Shown here piece after piece: positions 1 to 7,812 of a stretch of DNA of 19,330 bases. A program made the position numbers and the translations under genes. This DNA comes from Ignavibacteria bacterium UBA6688 (GTDB taxonomy: Bacteria; Bacteroidota; Ignavibacteria; UBA10030), in contig DKJQ01000269.1 of assembly GCA_002454845.1 (NCBI GenBank), positions 1 to 19,330 on the forward strand. Direction: 5' to 3'. Positions within the stretch are counted from its first letter, which is position 1. Every line of letters begins with the position of its first letter. The notes beneath the pieces were generated by a model. The model worked only from the letters and a program-made list of their open reading frames with translations, made no database searches and was not told the origin of the DNA.

Positions 1-9
1 GAGAACAGC

Positions 10-360
10 ATGCCGGGCTCCCTTCCCTATTTTCATTTCGTGATTCAGGCCGCATGGGTGATTACGTGCCTGTTACTCCTTTCATCACTCATCTATGAAA
101 TATTCCTGATCACGAACAGGAAGCAGCCGCTGCTCCGTTTTCAGCCTGGCAACTACGCACGGAATTTCACCTACGGGATGTTCTTTGCATGCTCATACTA
201 TGGATATGTCTATTCTCATCCGTCGATTATGAAGACCGTGATGAATCCCCCCGCATTGCTCGCACTTGGGTTTCTGGTGCTTCTTGTGAATGTGTGGGAA
301 GTGATGAATCACATCTCAACGGTGTTGATGCCCCGGACGCGTTTGCAGGGAGCGCGGTGA
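10..360 (+). CDS. Small multi-pass membrane protein, unknown function, upstream of ACIII operon
   Basis: I do not recognise this 116-residue protein. It has about three hydrophobic segments (roughly residues 13-35, 58-68 and 77-95) with basic or polar loops between them, so it is probably an inner-membrane protein. The frame is open to the left edge of the window (no stop in the codons before ATG 10), so the true start may lie upstream and the protein may be incomplete here. Its TGA stop is followed at once by an ATG (361), and actA begins 38 bases after the stop. It is therefore likely to be the gene before actA in the same transcript. A role in respiratory-complex assembly is possible from position only. 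Confidence 0.6.
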   Translation: MPGSLPYFHFVIQAAWVITCLLLLSSLIYEIFLITNRKQPLLRFQPGNYARNFTYGMFFACSYYGYVYSHPSIMKTVMNPPALLALGFLVLLVNVWEVMNHISTVLMPRTRLQGAR

Positions 361-402
361 ATGCTTTCCACAGAAACATTTGGTGATGGATTGAGACAAT
401 GA
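361..402 (+). other. 13-codon mini-ORF bridging the upstream gene to actA
   Basis: ATG 361 directly follows the TGA (358-360) of the upstream gene. The frame runs 13 codons to a TGA at 400-402 that overlaps the actA start codon as ATGA. This geometry would allow ribosomes to re-initiate step by step into actA. There is no independent evidence that it is translated; chance is a fair alternative. Confidence 0.2.
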
Positions 403-1064
403 GGCTTCTGAACAGTCGGTTATTGACGGTGATTTTGGGCGTGGCAGTCTTGTTGGCCATGAGCGTGTTTCTCACTTCGTTCACGGCGAACATGCGCCTG
501 CCGGACAACCACCAGGGTTATGAACCCGTGCAGCCGATCGCTTATTCCCACCTGCTCCATGCAGGGGAGTTGGGCATTTCGTGCCTGCACTGTCACACGG
601 GAGCCGAAAAGGGGCGGGCCGCCGGAATACCGTCTACGAATGTGTGCATGAATTGCCACACACAGATCACGGCCCCGATTCTCTCTGTGCGGGCCGAGGA
701 TGAAGTGGCGGCGAAGGAAAACCGGCCTCCGCGTCGCATTATCTCTCCCGAACTCCGCAAGCTCTACGAGACGGCCGGTTTGAACAACGAACTCAAGCCC
801 GATTCCGGAAAAGTCCCTTCCGGTGTGGAGTGGGTGCGAGTACACAGCCTTCCGAGCTTCGTCTATTTCAATCACAGCGCGCACGTCAACGCAGGAGTCG
901 CCTGCCAAACGTGTCACGGGAACGTTGAGACGATGGAGCGGGTGAGGCAGGTTGGTTCGCTTTTGATGGGGTCCTGTGTGAATTGCCATCGGGATTCAGG
1001 GTTGACAGGCAACGATGGGAAGAAGGTTACCGCATCCACAGATTGCGTCGTTTGTCACCATTGA
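399..1064 (+). CDS. actA: Alternative complex III subunit ActA, pentaheme cytochrome c
   Basis: This 221-residue protein has one N-terminal hydrophobic segment (about residues 8-28), which acts as a signal or membrane anchor. Five CXXCH haem-binding motifs follow, at Cys62, Cys83, Cys169, Cys193 and Cys216. The last one ends almost at the C-terminus. Five c-type haems and this size match ActA, the periplasmic multihaem subunit of alternative complex III. That complex is a quinol oxidoreductase that replaces the bc1 complex and passes electrons to a cytochrome c or oxidase. The haem sites form two clusters (two motifs, then three) separated by a linker of about 80 residues. It is the first recognisable gene of the act operon, with actB starting 40 bases downstream. 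The identification rests on motif count and on the conserved order actABCDEF that follows. Confidence 0.93.
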   Translation: MRLLNSRLLTVILGVAVLLAMSVFLTSFTANMRLPDNHQGYEPVQPIAYSHLLHAGELGISCLHCHTGAEKGRAAGIPSTNVCMNCHTQITAPILSVRAEDEVAAKENRPPRRIISPELRKLYETAGLNNELKPDSGKVPSGVEWVRVHSLPSFVYFNHSAHVNAGVACQTCHGNVETMERVRQVGSLLMGSCVNCHRDSGLTGNDGKKVTASTDCVVCHH

Positions 1065-1104
1065 ATGGAAGTTGCCGAGAGAAACAAGTGAGTATGAGAC
1101 AGTT

Positions 1105-4100
1105 ATGAGCCACGACCATCATCAACACGATCAAGAGTTCGAGCCGGTCGAAGAGTTCAGCCGCCGGTCGTTTCTCAAACTTGCGGGATTCTCCTTTGCC
1201 GGGACGGTCATCGCCGGTTGCGAGCAATCGAATCTCGAGAAGGCCATCCCCTACCTTGTCCGACCGGAAGAAATTACTCCGGGCGTTCCCTACTGGTACG
1301 CCTCCACATGCGGGGGCTGCAGTGCGGGGTGTGGCGTCCTCGTCAAGAACCGCGATGGAAGGCCAATCAAGGTTGAAGGAAACCCATCCCACCCCGTCTC
1401 CCGGGGGGGATTGTGCGCCATCGGACAGGCGACGATTGTCTCGCTGTATGACTCCCAGCGGCTGAATGGGCCTTTGATGCGTGGAAGAGCCTCGAGCTGG
1501 GATGCGGTTGACGCAGAAGTCCTGGACAGACTCGAGACGATCCGCAAGTCCGGAGGATCCGTCCGATTTCTGACCGGGAGTGTAACCAGTCCCACCACAC
1601 GTGCGCTCATCAACAGGTTTCTCGCTCAATTCAAAGACGCGAGGCATGTCGAGTACGATCCTGTCTCCTCATCGGCGATTCTGGACGCCCACAAGCTTAC
1701 ACACGGGGAGCGACTGCTTCCGCGCTTTCTCTTTGAACGGGCCGAAACCGTCGTCAGTTTTGATGCGGATTTCCTCGGGACCTGGCTTTCACCGGTTGAG
1801 TTTACAAAAGGGTACAGGGCTGGACGGTCGCTGGCCGGCCGCGGGCAGGGGTTCTCCCACCATGTTCAAATCGAATCCCGTCTTTCACTGACCGGCAGCA
1901 ATGCGGATGAGCGAGTCATCGTATCCCCTCACGAACTCGCTCTTGTACTCCCCCGGCTCGGTGTCCTTCTTTCCCTCAGGGCCGGGGGAACGTCTTTTTC
2001 CCCAGCAGATCCTCTTCCAGGGCAACTTGAAAACCGGGTCGCCGGGATAGCAGAACGGCTCTGGAAGTGTCGGGGCAAGAGTCTGGTCCTCTGCGGAACC
2101 AACGATCTCCGACTCCAGGTTCAGGTCAATCTCCTCAACCAACTCCTCGGAAATTATGATGCGACCATCGATCTTCAGAAGCCTTCCTATCAATGCAGAG
2201 GGAACGATGGGGAGCTTTCCCGGCTGGTCGATCAGATTCGGTCCGGATCGGTTCAGGCGCTCTTCGTCGAAGGGGTCAATCCTTTGTATGACCTTCCTGA
2301 CGCGGGAGCATTGCGGGATGCGTTCCCGGAAATCCCTCTTCTCGTGAGCTTGGCGGAGCGGGTCGATGAAACGGCGGAGACCGCGCATGTCGTCTTGCCG
2401 CAGCCCCACGCACTGGAGCGATGGCACGATGCCGAAGCAACTGCCGGCGTTGTCTCTCTGTCGCAACCAACGGTCCAACCCCTTCGAAGCGCGCGTACGC
2501 TGGCAGAGAGCCTGAGTGTTTGGTTGGGTGAGAAGAAGGGGGCCTATGATTTGATCCGGGAGGAGTGGGAACGGTCCGTCTTCCGTCGCCAGAAGCGTGA
2601 ACCATCGTTCACGGCATTCTGGAATAAGACACTCCACGACGGGTTTGCCGCGGTTGAGACGAGACAGGTGACGATCAAATCGTTCAACTTCAGTGTCATC
2701 AGTACCCATGCTTCGGATCCTCCCTATCCAGAAACACAGGAAGCGTTCGCGCTCGTTCTCCATCCCTCCTCGACGATGTTGGACGGAAGGCATGCTCATA
2801 ATCCGTGGTTGCAGGAGCTGGCTGATCCGGTGACGAAAATCGTCTGGGATAATTACGCTTCTCTTTCAGTAACGGCGGCTGCCGGATTGGATGTGAACGA
2901 GGGGGATGTGATCTCCATTCAAACGGAACAGAACGAAGTCCTTGAGCTTCCGGTCCACATCCAACCTGGTCAGGATGATCGGGTGGTTTCGGTCGGACTC
3001 GGATACGGAAGAAGGGGAACGGACCGCTTTACCGATATCGGTCCAAATTGGCTCCAGTCCAAACCGACGGTTTCCCCCGGCGGACTCGTCGGAGTAAACG
3101 CGGCGCCACTGCTTCGATGGCAGAATGGCATGCTGACGTACGCGGGCCGGACCATCGTGGTCGCGAAGACGGGAAGGAAGCATCCATTGGCCGCCACCCA
3201 GGAATATCATTCGTTGACAAGTCCGGACCTGCTTGGGCGGGGGACTGGAGAAAAGCGGGCGATCATTCAGCAAACATCCTTCGCGGCTTATTCCGAGGAT
3301 CCCACCTCAGGAGGTTTCCAGAAGCACAAACTCGATTCGCTCTGGCCGGATGACCACCAGTATCCCGGGCATCGTTGGGGTATGGTCGTCGATCTCACCG
3401 CGTGCACCGGATGTTCGGCGTGCGTCGTCGGGTGTCAGGCGGAGAACAACATCCCGGTCGTGGGGAAGGATGAGGTGGGCAGAAACAGGGAACTTCAATG
3501 GCTCCGCATCGACCGGTATTATGACGACATGAACGGCGAGCTGTTCGTCTCGCACCAGCCGATGATGTGCCAGCACTGCGGCAACGCCCCGTGCGAAACA
3601 GTCTGTCCCGTACTCGCGACCGTCCACGATTCGGAGGGTCTGAACCAGCAGATCTACAACCGATGTGTTGGCACGCGTTACTGCGCGAACAACTGCCCGT
3701 ACAAAGTGCGTCACTTCAATTGGTTTGAATATCCGCGGGGCGACGAGCTTCAGCGTATGGTGTTGAACCCGGACGTGACGGTGCGTGAACGTGGCGTGAT
3801 GGAAAAGTGCAGTTTCTGCGTTCAGCGCATGCAACTGGCAAAGATTGAAGCGAAGAACGAAGGCCGTCCCTTGAGAGACGGCGATGTTCAGCCCGCCTGC
3901 CAGCAATCGTGCCCTGCCGATGCGATTACTTTTGGGGACATGAACAACCCGGAGAGCCGTGTCTCGCGGAAAATGAGCGATCCCCGCCATTACCGCGTCC
4001 TGGAAGAACTGGGTGTCCTCCCCTCCGTCGGGTATATGACGCTGGTCCGTGACACCGACGGGTCGGAATCGACAGGTTCCTTTGGAGCGAAAGGAGCCGC

Positions 4101-4113
4101 GATCCATGGGTGA
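1105..4113 (+). CDS. actB: Alternative complex III ActB, fused molybdopterin-like and four-cluster iron-sulfur subunit
   Basis: This 1002-residue protein fuses two domains. Start ATG 1105 is chosen because a twin-arginine motif (SRRSFLKLAG, Arg20-Arg21) follows near the N-terminus; the frame extends further upstream but there it overlaps actA. Immediately after the Tat hydrophobic stretch is an IAGC sequence (Cys39) that looks like a lipobox. Residues about 65-690 resemble a molybdopterin oxidoreductase large subunit (B1). In this family it carries no molybdenum, yet Cys69, Cys72, Cys76 and Cys104 keep the C-x2-C-x3-C-x27-C spacing. The C-terminal B2 domain, from about residue 760, has ferredoxin-like cysteine groups beginning CTGCSACVVGC and CQHCGNAPCETVC, then CVGTRYCANNC and EKCSFC with its partners. 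This fits three [4Fe-4S] clusters plus one [3Fe-4S]. It wires quinol oxidation at ActC to the haems of ActA and ActE. Its end overlaps actC by 8 bases. Confidence 0.95.
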   Translation: MSHDHHQHDQEFEPVEEFSRRSFLKLAGFSFAGTVIAGCEQSNLEKAIPYLVRPEEITPGVPYWYASTCGGCSAGCGVLVKNRDGRPIKVEGNPSHPVSRGGLCAIGQATIVSLYDSQRLNGPLMRGRASSWDAVDAEVLDRLETIRKSGGSVRFLTGSVTSPTTRALINRFLAQFKDARHVEYDPVSSSAILDAHKLTHGERLLPRFLFERAETVVSFDADFLGTWLSPVEFTKGYRAGRSLAGRGQGFSHHVQIESRLSLTGSNADERVIVSPHELALVLPRLGVLLSLRAGGTSFSPADPLPGQLENRVAGIAERLWKCRGKSLVLCGTNDLRLQVQVNLLNQLLGNYDATIDLQKPSYQCRGNDGELSRLVDQIRSGSVQALFVEGVNPLYDLPDAGALRDAFPEIPLLVSLAERVDETAETAHVVLPQPHALERWHDAEATAGVVSLSQPTVQPLRSARTLAESLSVWLGEKKGAYDLIREEWERSVFRRQKREPSFTAFWNKTLHDGFAAVETRQVTIKSFNFSVISTHASDPPYPETQEAFALVLHPSSTMLDGRHAHNPWLQELADPVTKIVWDNYASLSVTAAAGLDVNEGDVISIQTEQNEVLELPVHIQPGQDDRVVSVGLGYGRRGTDRFTDIGPNWLQSKPTVSPGGLVGVNAAPLLRWQNGMLTYAGRTIVVAKTGRKHPLAATQEYHSLTSPDLLGRGTGEKRAIIQQTSFAAYSEDPTSGGFQKHKLDSLWPDDHQYPGHRWGMVVDLTACTGCSACVVGCQAENNIPVVGKDEVGRNRELQWLRIDRYYDDMNGELFVSHQPMMCQHCGNAPCETVCPVLATVHDSEGLNQQIYNRCVGTRYCANNCPYKVRHFNWFEYPRGDELQRMVLNPDVTVRERGVMEKCSFCVQRMQLAKIEAKNEGRPLRDGDVQPACQQSCPADAITFGDMNNPESRVSRKMSDPRHYRVLEELGVLPSVGYMTLVRDTDGSESTGSFGAKGAAIHG

Positions 4114-5524
4114 AGTATTCTCGGTCCTTCGACAGCCTTTGGTGCTCGGGAACAAGTCGTACGCAGACATTACCGATGACGTGTGCGCGCCGATGGAGCG
4201 TCAGGCATCGCTCTCATGGTGGATTGCCTTCATCATCTCGGTCGGGGTTCTGATCCTCGGAGCAGTGTCCATCGCCTACCAGGTCATGACCGGTGTGGGG
4301 GTGTGGGGGCTGAACAATACCGTCGGGGGGGCTTTTGATATTACGAACTTTGTGTTCTGGATCGGCATCGGACATGCCGGTACGTTGATTTCCGCGATCC
4401 TCTTTCTTTTCCGGCAGCGATGGCGGACCTCCGTCAACCGTTCGGCCGAGGCGATGACGATCTTTGCCGTTATCTGCGCCGGCATCTTTCCAATCATTCA
4501 CACCGGGAGGCCATGGTTTGCCTACTGGCTCTTTCCGTATCCCAATTTCCGCGGTCCCTTGTGGGTCAATTTCCGTTCGCCCCTGGTCTGGGACATGTTC
4601 GCGATCAGTACGTACCTCACCATCTCTTTCCTGTTTTGGTATGTCGGGATGATCCCCGACCTGGCAACAATCCGTGACCGGACGAAGTCCTTGTTCCGCA
4701 AGAAGCTCCTCGGATTCTTCAGTTTCGGCTGGGACGGATCCAACAAGACGTGGCAACGGTATGAAAAGCTCTACTTGTTGCTGGCGGGATTGGCAACGCC
4801 GCTTGTTGTCTCGGTGCATACGATCGTGAGCTGGGATTTTGCCACCTCCGTCATCCCGGGGTGGCATACGACCATCTTTCCGCCCTATTTTGTCGCCGGG
4901 GCAGTCTTCTCCGGCTTCGCGATGGTGTTGACACTCATGCTGATCGTCCGCAAGGTGATGAACCTCGAAGAGTACATCACCCTCCATCACATCGAGCAGA
5001 TGTGCAAGGTCATCATCGCAACAGGGGGGATGGTGGCGCTGGCTTACCTCACCGAGATCTTCGTCGCCTACTACTCCGGGAACGGGTATGAACGCTTTGC
5101 CTTCATCAACAGGGCGCTCGGCCCATACGGATGGACCTACTGGGTGATGGTTACGTGCAACATCCTCGTCCCGCAGTTCTTCTGGTGGAAGAAGATCAGA
5201 AGAAGTCCCGGGATGGTGTTTACGTTATCGATCTTCATCAACATCGGAATGTGGTTCGAGCGATTTGTGATCATCATGACCTCGCTCACCCGGGACTACC
5301 TGCCGGGAAGTTGGGCCGGTTTTACGCCGACGATCATCGACCTGACGACCCTGCTCGGAAGCTTCGGATTGTTCTTTACCCTGTTTCTCCTCTTCGCCCG
5401 CTTCCTGCCGATGATTGCCATGGGTGAAATAAAAGGAGTGCTTCGCTATGGCCGGGGCGCGGGAGAAACAAAGCCGGTTGAGGTCCGAAAGGAGGAGGTG
5501 CATGAGCCGACGCTTGTTGGTTAG
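4106..5524 (+). CDS. actC: Alternative complex III ActC, NrfD-like quinol-binding membrane subunit
   Basis: This is a 472-residue integral membrane protein with about ten hydrophobic helices. It belongs to the NrfD/PsrC family, whose members bind quinol near the periplasmic face. The conserved start region (PLVLGNKSYADITDDV) and motifs such as the GHAGTLISAILFLFRQ stretch and the RPWFAYWLFPYPNFRGPLW loop are typical of ActC. Start ATG 4106 lies inside the last codons of actB (8-base overlap), which indicates translational coupling. A longer frame begins at 4049 but would run deep into actB and adds no conserved sequence. The 3' end overlaps actD by 23 bases. In the complex, ActC oxidises menaquinol and hands electrons to the B2 iron-sulfur chain; ActF is its paralogue. 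Confidence 0.95.
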   Translation: MGEVFSVLRQPLVLGNKSYADITDDVCAPMERQASLSWWIAFIISVGVLILGAVSIAYQVMTGVGVWGLNNTVGGAFDITNFVFWIGIGHAGTLISAILFLFRQRWRTSVNRSAEAMTIFAVICAGIFPIIHTGRPWFAYWLFPYPNFRGPLWVNFRSPLVWDMFAISTYLTISFLFWYVGMIPDLATIRDRTKSLFRKKLLGFFSFGWDGSNKTWQRYEKLYLLLAGLATPLVVSVHTIVSWDFATSVIPGWHTTIFPPYFVAGAVFSGFAMVLTLMLIVRKVMNLEEYITLHHIEQMCKVIIATGGMVALAYLTEIFVAYYSGNGYERFAFINRALGPYGWTYWVMVTCNILVPQFFWWKKIRRSPGMVFTLSIFINIGMWFERFVIIMTSLTRDYLPGSWAGFTPTIIDLTTLLGSFGLFFTLFLLFARFLPMIAMGEIKGVLRYGRGAGETKPVEVRKEEVHEPTLVG

Positions 5525-6026
5525 TACGTTCGATCACGAGAACGACCTGCTGGCGGCAACGAACGCTGCCCGCGAGCATGGCTATACGATCCACGATGCC
5601 TACACACCGTTCGCGGTTCATGGATTGGACAAGGCGATGGGTATGCGGTCCACAAGGCTCGCGTGGGCCACGCTCATCCTGGGCATATCAGGCGCCATCG
5701 CGAAATTATGGTTTCAAATCTGGACCTCCGCAACGAGCTGGCCGGTCAATGTCGGAGGCAAGCCGCTGAAGTCCGTGCCCGCCTTCGTGCCGGTCACATT
5801 CGAAGTGATGGTCCTGTTCGCAGGGGTGGGTACCGTCCTGCTCTTCCTCGCGATGAGAAAGCTGTGGCCCGGGAAAAAACCGGCGGTAATCTACGAAGGA
5901 GTGACGAACGACCGCTTCGTGCTTGTCCTGGTTCAGGACAATGCCTCCTTTAATGTTGACGAGGTGCGCCTGCTGTTCGGGCGGTTCCATCTTGTGCAAC
6001 TCGAGGAAAGGATCGAGCGATCATGA
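5502..6026 (+). CDS. actD: Alternative complex III ActD, two-helix membrane subunit (DUF3341 type)
   Basis: This 174-residue protein has a soluble N-terminal part beginning MSRRLLVSTFDHENDLLAA. Two hydrophobic helices follow (about residues 50-70 and 93-117), then a soluble C-terminal part. That layout is the ActD family pattern. The start ATG 5502 sits inside actC, behind a strong ribosome-binding sequence (AAAGGAGGAGG at 5488-5498). A longer frame from 5448 lies entirely within actC and is not favoured. ActD carries no redox centre and is structural in known complexes, where it packs against the ActC/ActF core. It overlaps actE by the four bases ATGA. Confidence 0.9.
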   Translation: MSRRLLVSTFDHENDLLAATNAAREHGYTIHDAYTPFAVHGLDKAMGMRSTRLAWATLILGISGAIAKLWFQIWTSATSWPVNVGGKPLKSVPAFVPVTFEVMVLFAGVGTVLLFLAMRKLWPGKKPAVIYEGVTNDRFVLVLVQDNASFNVDEVRLLFGRFHLVQLEERIERS

Positions 6027-6619
6027 AGAAGGGGTGGATAGTTCTCAACGGGTCCTTGGTGGTCCTCCTCCTGATGGTTGTGGGTATGATCCTCTTCGTT
6101 CAACGCGATTTCACGCAACGCAACCTCGACTTTATGCCGGGCATGGTGTCGTATGTCGCCTACAAACCGCAATCACCGCTTCCGACGGGACCGGATCACG
6201 CGGCGCGCAATCCCATTCCTCCTGGAACAATCGCGCGGGGATTTGAACCGCTGGAGTACAGAGCAACGCCTGAAGATGCTCTGCGCGCCGGTCGGGAACT
6301 TCACAACCCGGTCTCAGACTCCGCCGCCGTCGCTCTCGAGCGTGGGGCATTCGTCTATGCCACCATGTGCCAGCCTTGCCACGGAACGAATGGTTTGGGG
6401 GATGGGGTGGTCGCGAAACGGGGATTTCCTCCTCCTCCCTCGTTGTTCGCGGACAATGCGATGAAGATGAAGGAGGGACAAATGTACCACATTGTCACCT
6501 TTGGCCAGCGCAACATGCCTTCGCTTGCCTCACAAGTTCCACGGCAGGACCGGTGGAATGTCATTGCGTATCTCCGGTCGCTGCAGTCCAAGCAGCAGAA
6601 GGGGGCGAGCGCCCGATGA
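6023..6619 (+). CDS. actE: Alternative complex III ActE, membrane-anchored monohaem cytochrome c
   Basis: This 198-residue protein has an N-terminal transmembrane anchor (about residues 6-27) and a C-terminal class I cytochrome c domain. The single haem motif CQPCH is at Cys116-His120, and the likely distal methionine is in the NMPSLA loop (about Met165). ActE subunits in several bacteria are lipoproteins; no cysteine is present near the end of the anchor here, so the protein seems held by its helix instead. It is probably the exit point for electrons to a soluble cytochrome or terminal oxidase. It shares ATGA with actD at its start and overlaps actF at 6616-6619. Confidence 0.92.
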   Translation: MKKGWIVLNGSLVVLLLMVVGMILFVQRDFTQRNLDFMPGMVSYVAYKPQSPLPTGPDHAARNPIPPGTIARGFEPLEYRATPEDALRAGRELHNPVSDSAAVALERGAFVYATMCQPCHGTNGLGDGVVAKRGFPPPPSLFADNAMKMKEGQMYHIVTFGQRNMPSLASQVPRQDRWNVIAYLRSLQSKQQKGASAR

Positions 6620-7803
6620 GCAGTATTTCCGTCCCGGCGCGCATTGCCCTCCGGCCCTCTGCTGTCATGATGCGTAATCTCTCCATTCTCGCATTCCTTG
6701 GAGCCGCCGTTGCTACGGCCGGCATTATCATCGCCCCCGAAAGGGGCTGGCCGAATCTTCTTCTCGCAACCTATTATTTGATAGGTCTTGGCCTTGCGGG
6801 GGCACTTTTCGTAGCGCTTCAATATGTCTCGAACGCGGGATGGAGCGTCGCGTTCCGTCGCGTTCCGGAGGCGATGACAACCGTCCTTCCCCTGTCCGGT
6901 GTCTTGCTCGTCCTCTTGTTCTTCGGCATCCACACCCTGTACGAATGGAGCCATGAGGCCGTGATGGCAAACGATCCGATCCTGCAGTCCAAGTCGGGCT
7001 GGTTGAACGAGCCGTTCTTCATCGCCCGAACGCTGTTCTATCTCGGCGTTTGGCTTCTGTTCTCGACCGTCATGGTAAAGCTCTCCCAGCGACAGGATGA
7101 GACGGGGGATATCGACTTGACGCGAAGGAACAGCAGACTTTCGGCTGGATTCCTCGTCACGTTCGCCCTGACGTTTACGCTTGCCAGCATGGACTGGATC
7201 ATGTCCCTCGAGCCCCATTGGTTCAGTACGATCTTCGGGATCTATAACTTCTCCGGGCTTTTTCTCAACGGACTTGCTACCATGACCCTGATCGTTATCG
7301 TGCTGAAGAGGATGGGACCGTTTCAACATGTGATCAACGATTCGCATCTCCATGACCTGGGAAAGCTCATCTTCGCGTTCAGCACGTTCTGGATGTACAT
7401 CTGGTTCAGTCAGTACATTCTCATCTGGTACGCCAACATACCGGAAGAGGTGACCTATTTCACACGGCGGGAAGCAGGGGGATGGGGGGTCCTGACGATC
7501 GTGAATATCCTCTTCAACTGGGTCATTCCGTTTGTTGCCCTCCTCCCGATCTGGACGAAGCGCCATGAGGGAGTCCTGCTTCGGGTCTGCGTCATCCTGA
7601 TGATCGGTCACTGGATCGATCTGTTCTGGATGATCATGCCCCCTTCGATGCAGAAGGAGCCGGTCGTGGGGCTCTGGGAAATCGCCCCGATGGCGGCGGC
7701 GATCGGGCTGTTCTTCCTGTTGACCTTCAAGTCGCTTGCAAAAAGAAATCTCCTTCCGGTTCGCGATCCGATGCTGGAAGAAAGTCTGAATCTCCATACC
7801 TGA
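6616..7803 (+). CDS. actF: Alternative complex III ActF, NrfD-like membrane subunit
   Basis: This 395-residue multi-pass protein (about ten helices) is paralogous to ActC and shorter, as usual for ActF. Family-like segments include SLEPHWFSTIFGIYNFSG, the FWMYIWFSQYILIWYANIPE stretch and the late IGHWIDLFWMIMPP helix. The start ATG 6616 overlaps the actE stop codon as ATGA; upstream extension of the frame would fall inside actE. ActF forms the second membrane bundle of the complex and may help in proton movement, but it has no known redox cofactor. Cytochrome c oxidase genes often come next in act operons. None follow here; moaA does. Confidence 0.94.
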   Translation: MSSISVPARIALRPSAVMMRNLSILAFLGAAVATAGIIIAPERGWPNLLLATYYLIGLGLAGALFVALQYVSNAGWSVAFRRVPEAMTTVLPLSGVLLVLLFFGIHTLYEWSHEAVMANDPILQSKSGWLNEPFFIARTLFYLGVWLLFSTVMVKLSQRQDETGDIDLTRRNSRLSAGFLVTFALTFTLASMDWIMSLEPHWFSTIFGIYNFSGLFLNGLATMTLIVIVLKRMGPFQHVINDSHLHDLGKLIFAFSTFWMYIWFSQYILIWYANIPEEVTYFTRREAGGWGVLTIVNILFNWVIPFVALLPIWTKRHEGVLLRVCVILMIGHWIDLFWMIMPPSMQKEPVVGLWEIAPMAAAIGLFFLLTFKSLAKRNLLPVRDPMLEESLNLHT

Positions 7804-7812
7804 TCACTCTTG

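Noticed and set aside
6355..7797. 480-codon open frame on the minus strand opposite actF
   Set aside because: It is the antisense shadow of actE/actF, rich in charged residues with no domain likeness; the + strand product is a clear ActF.
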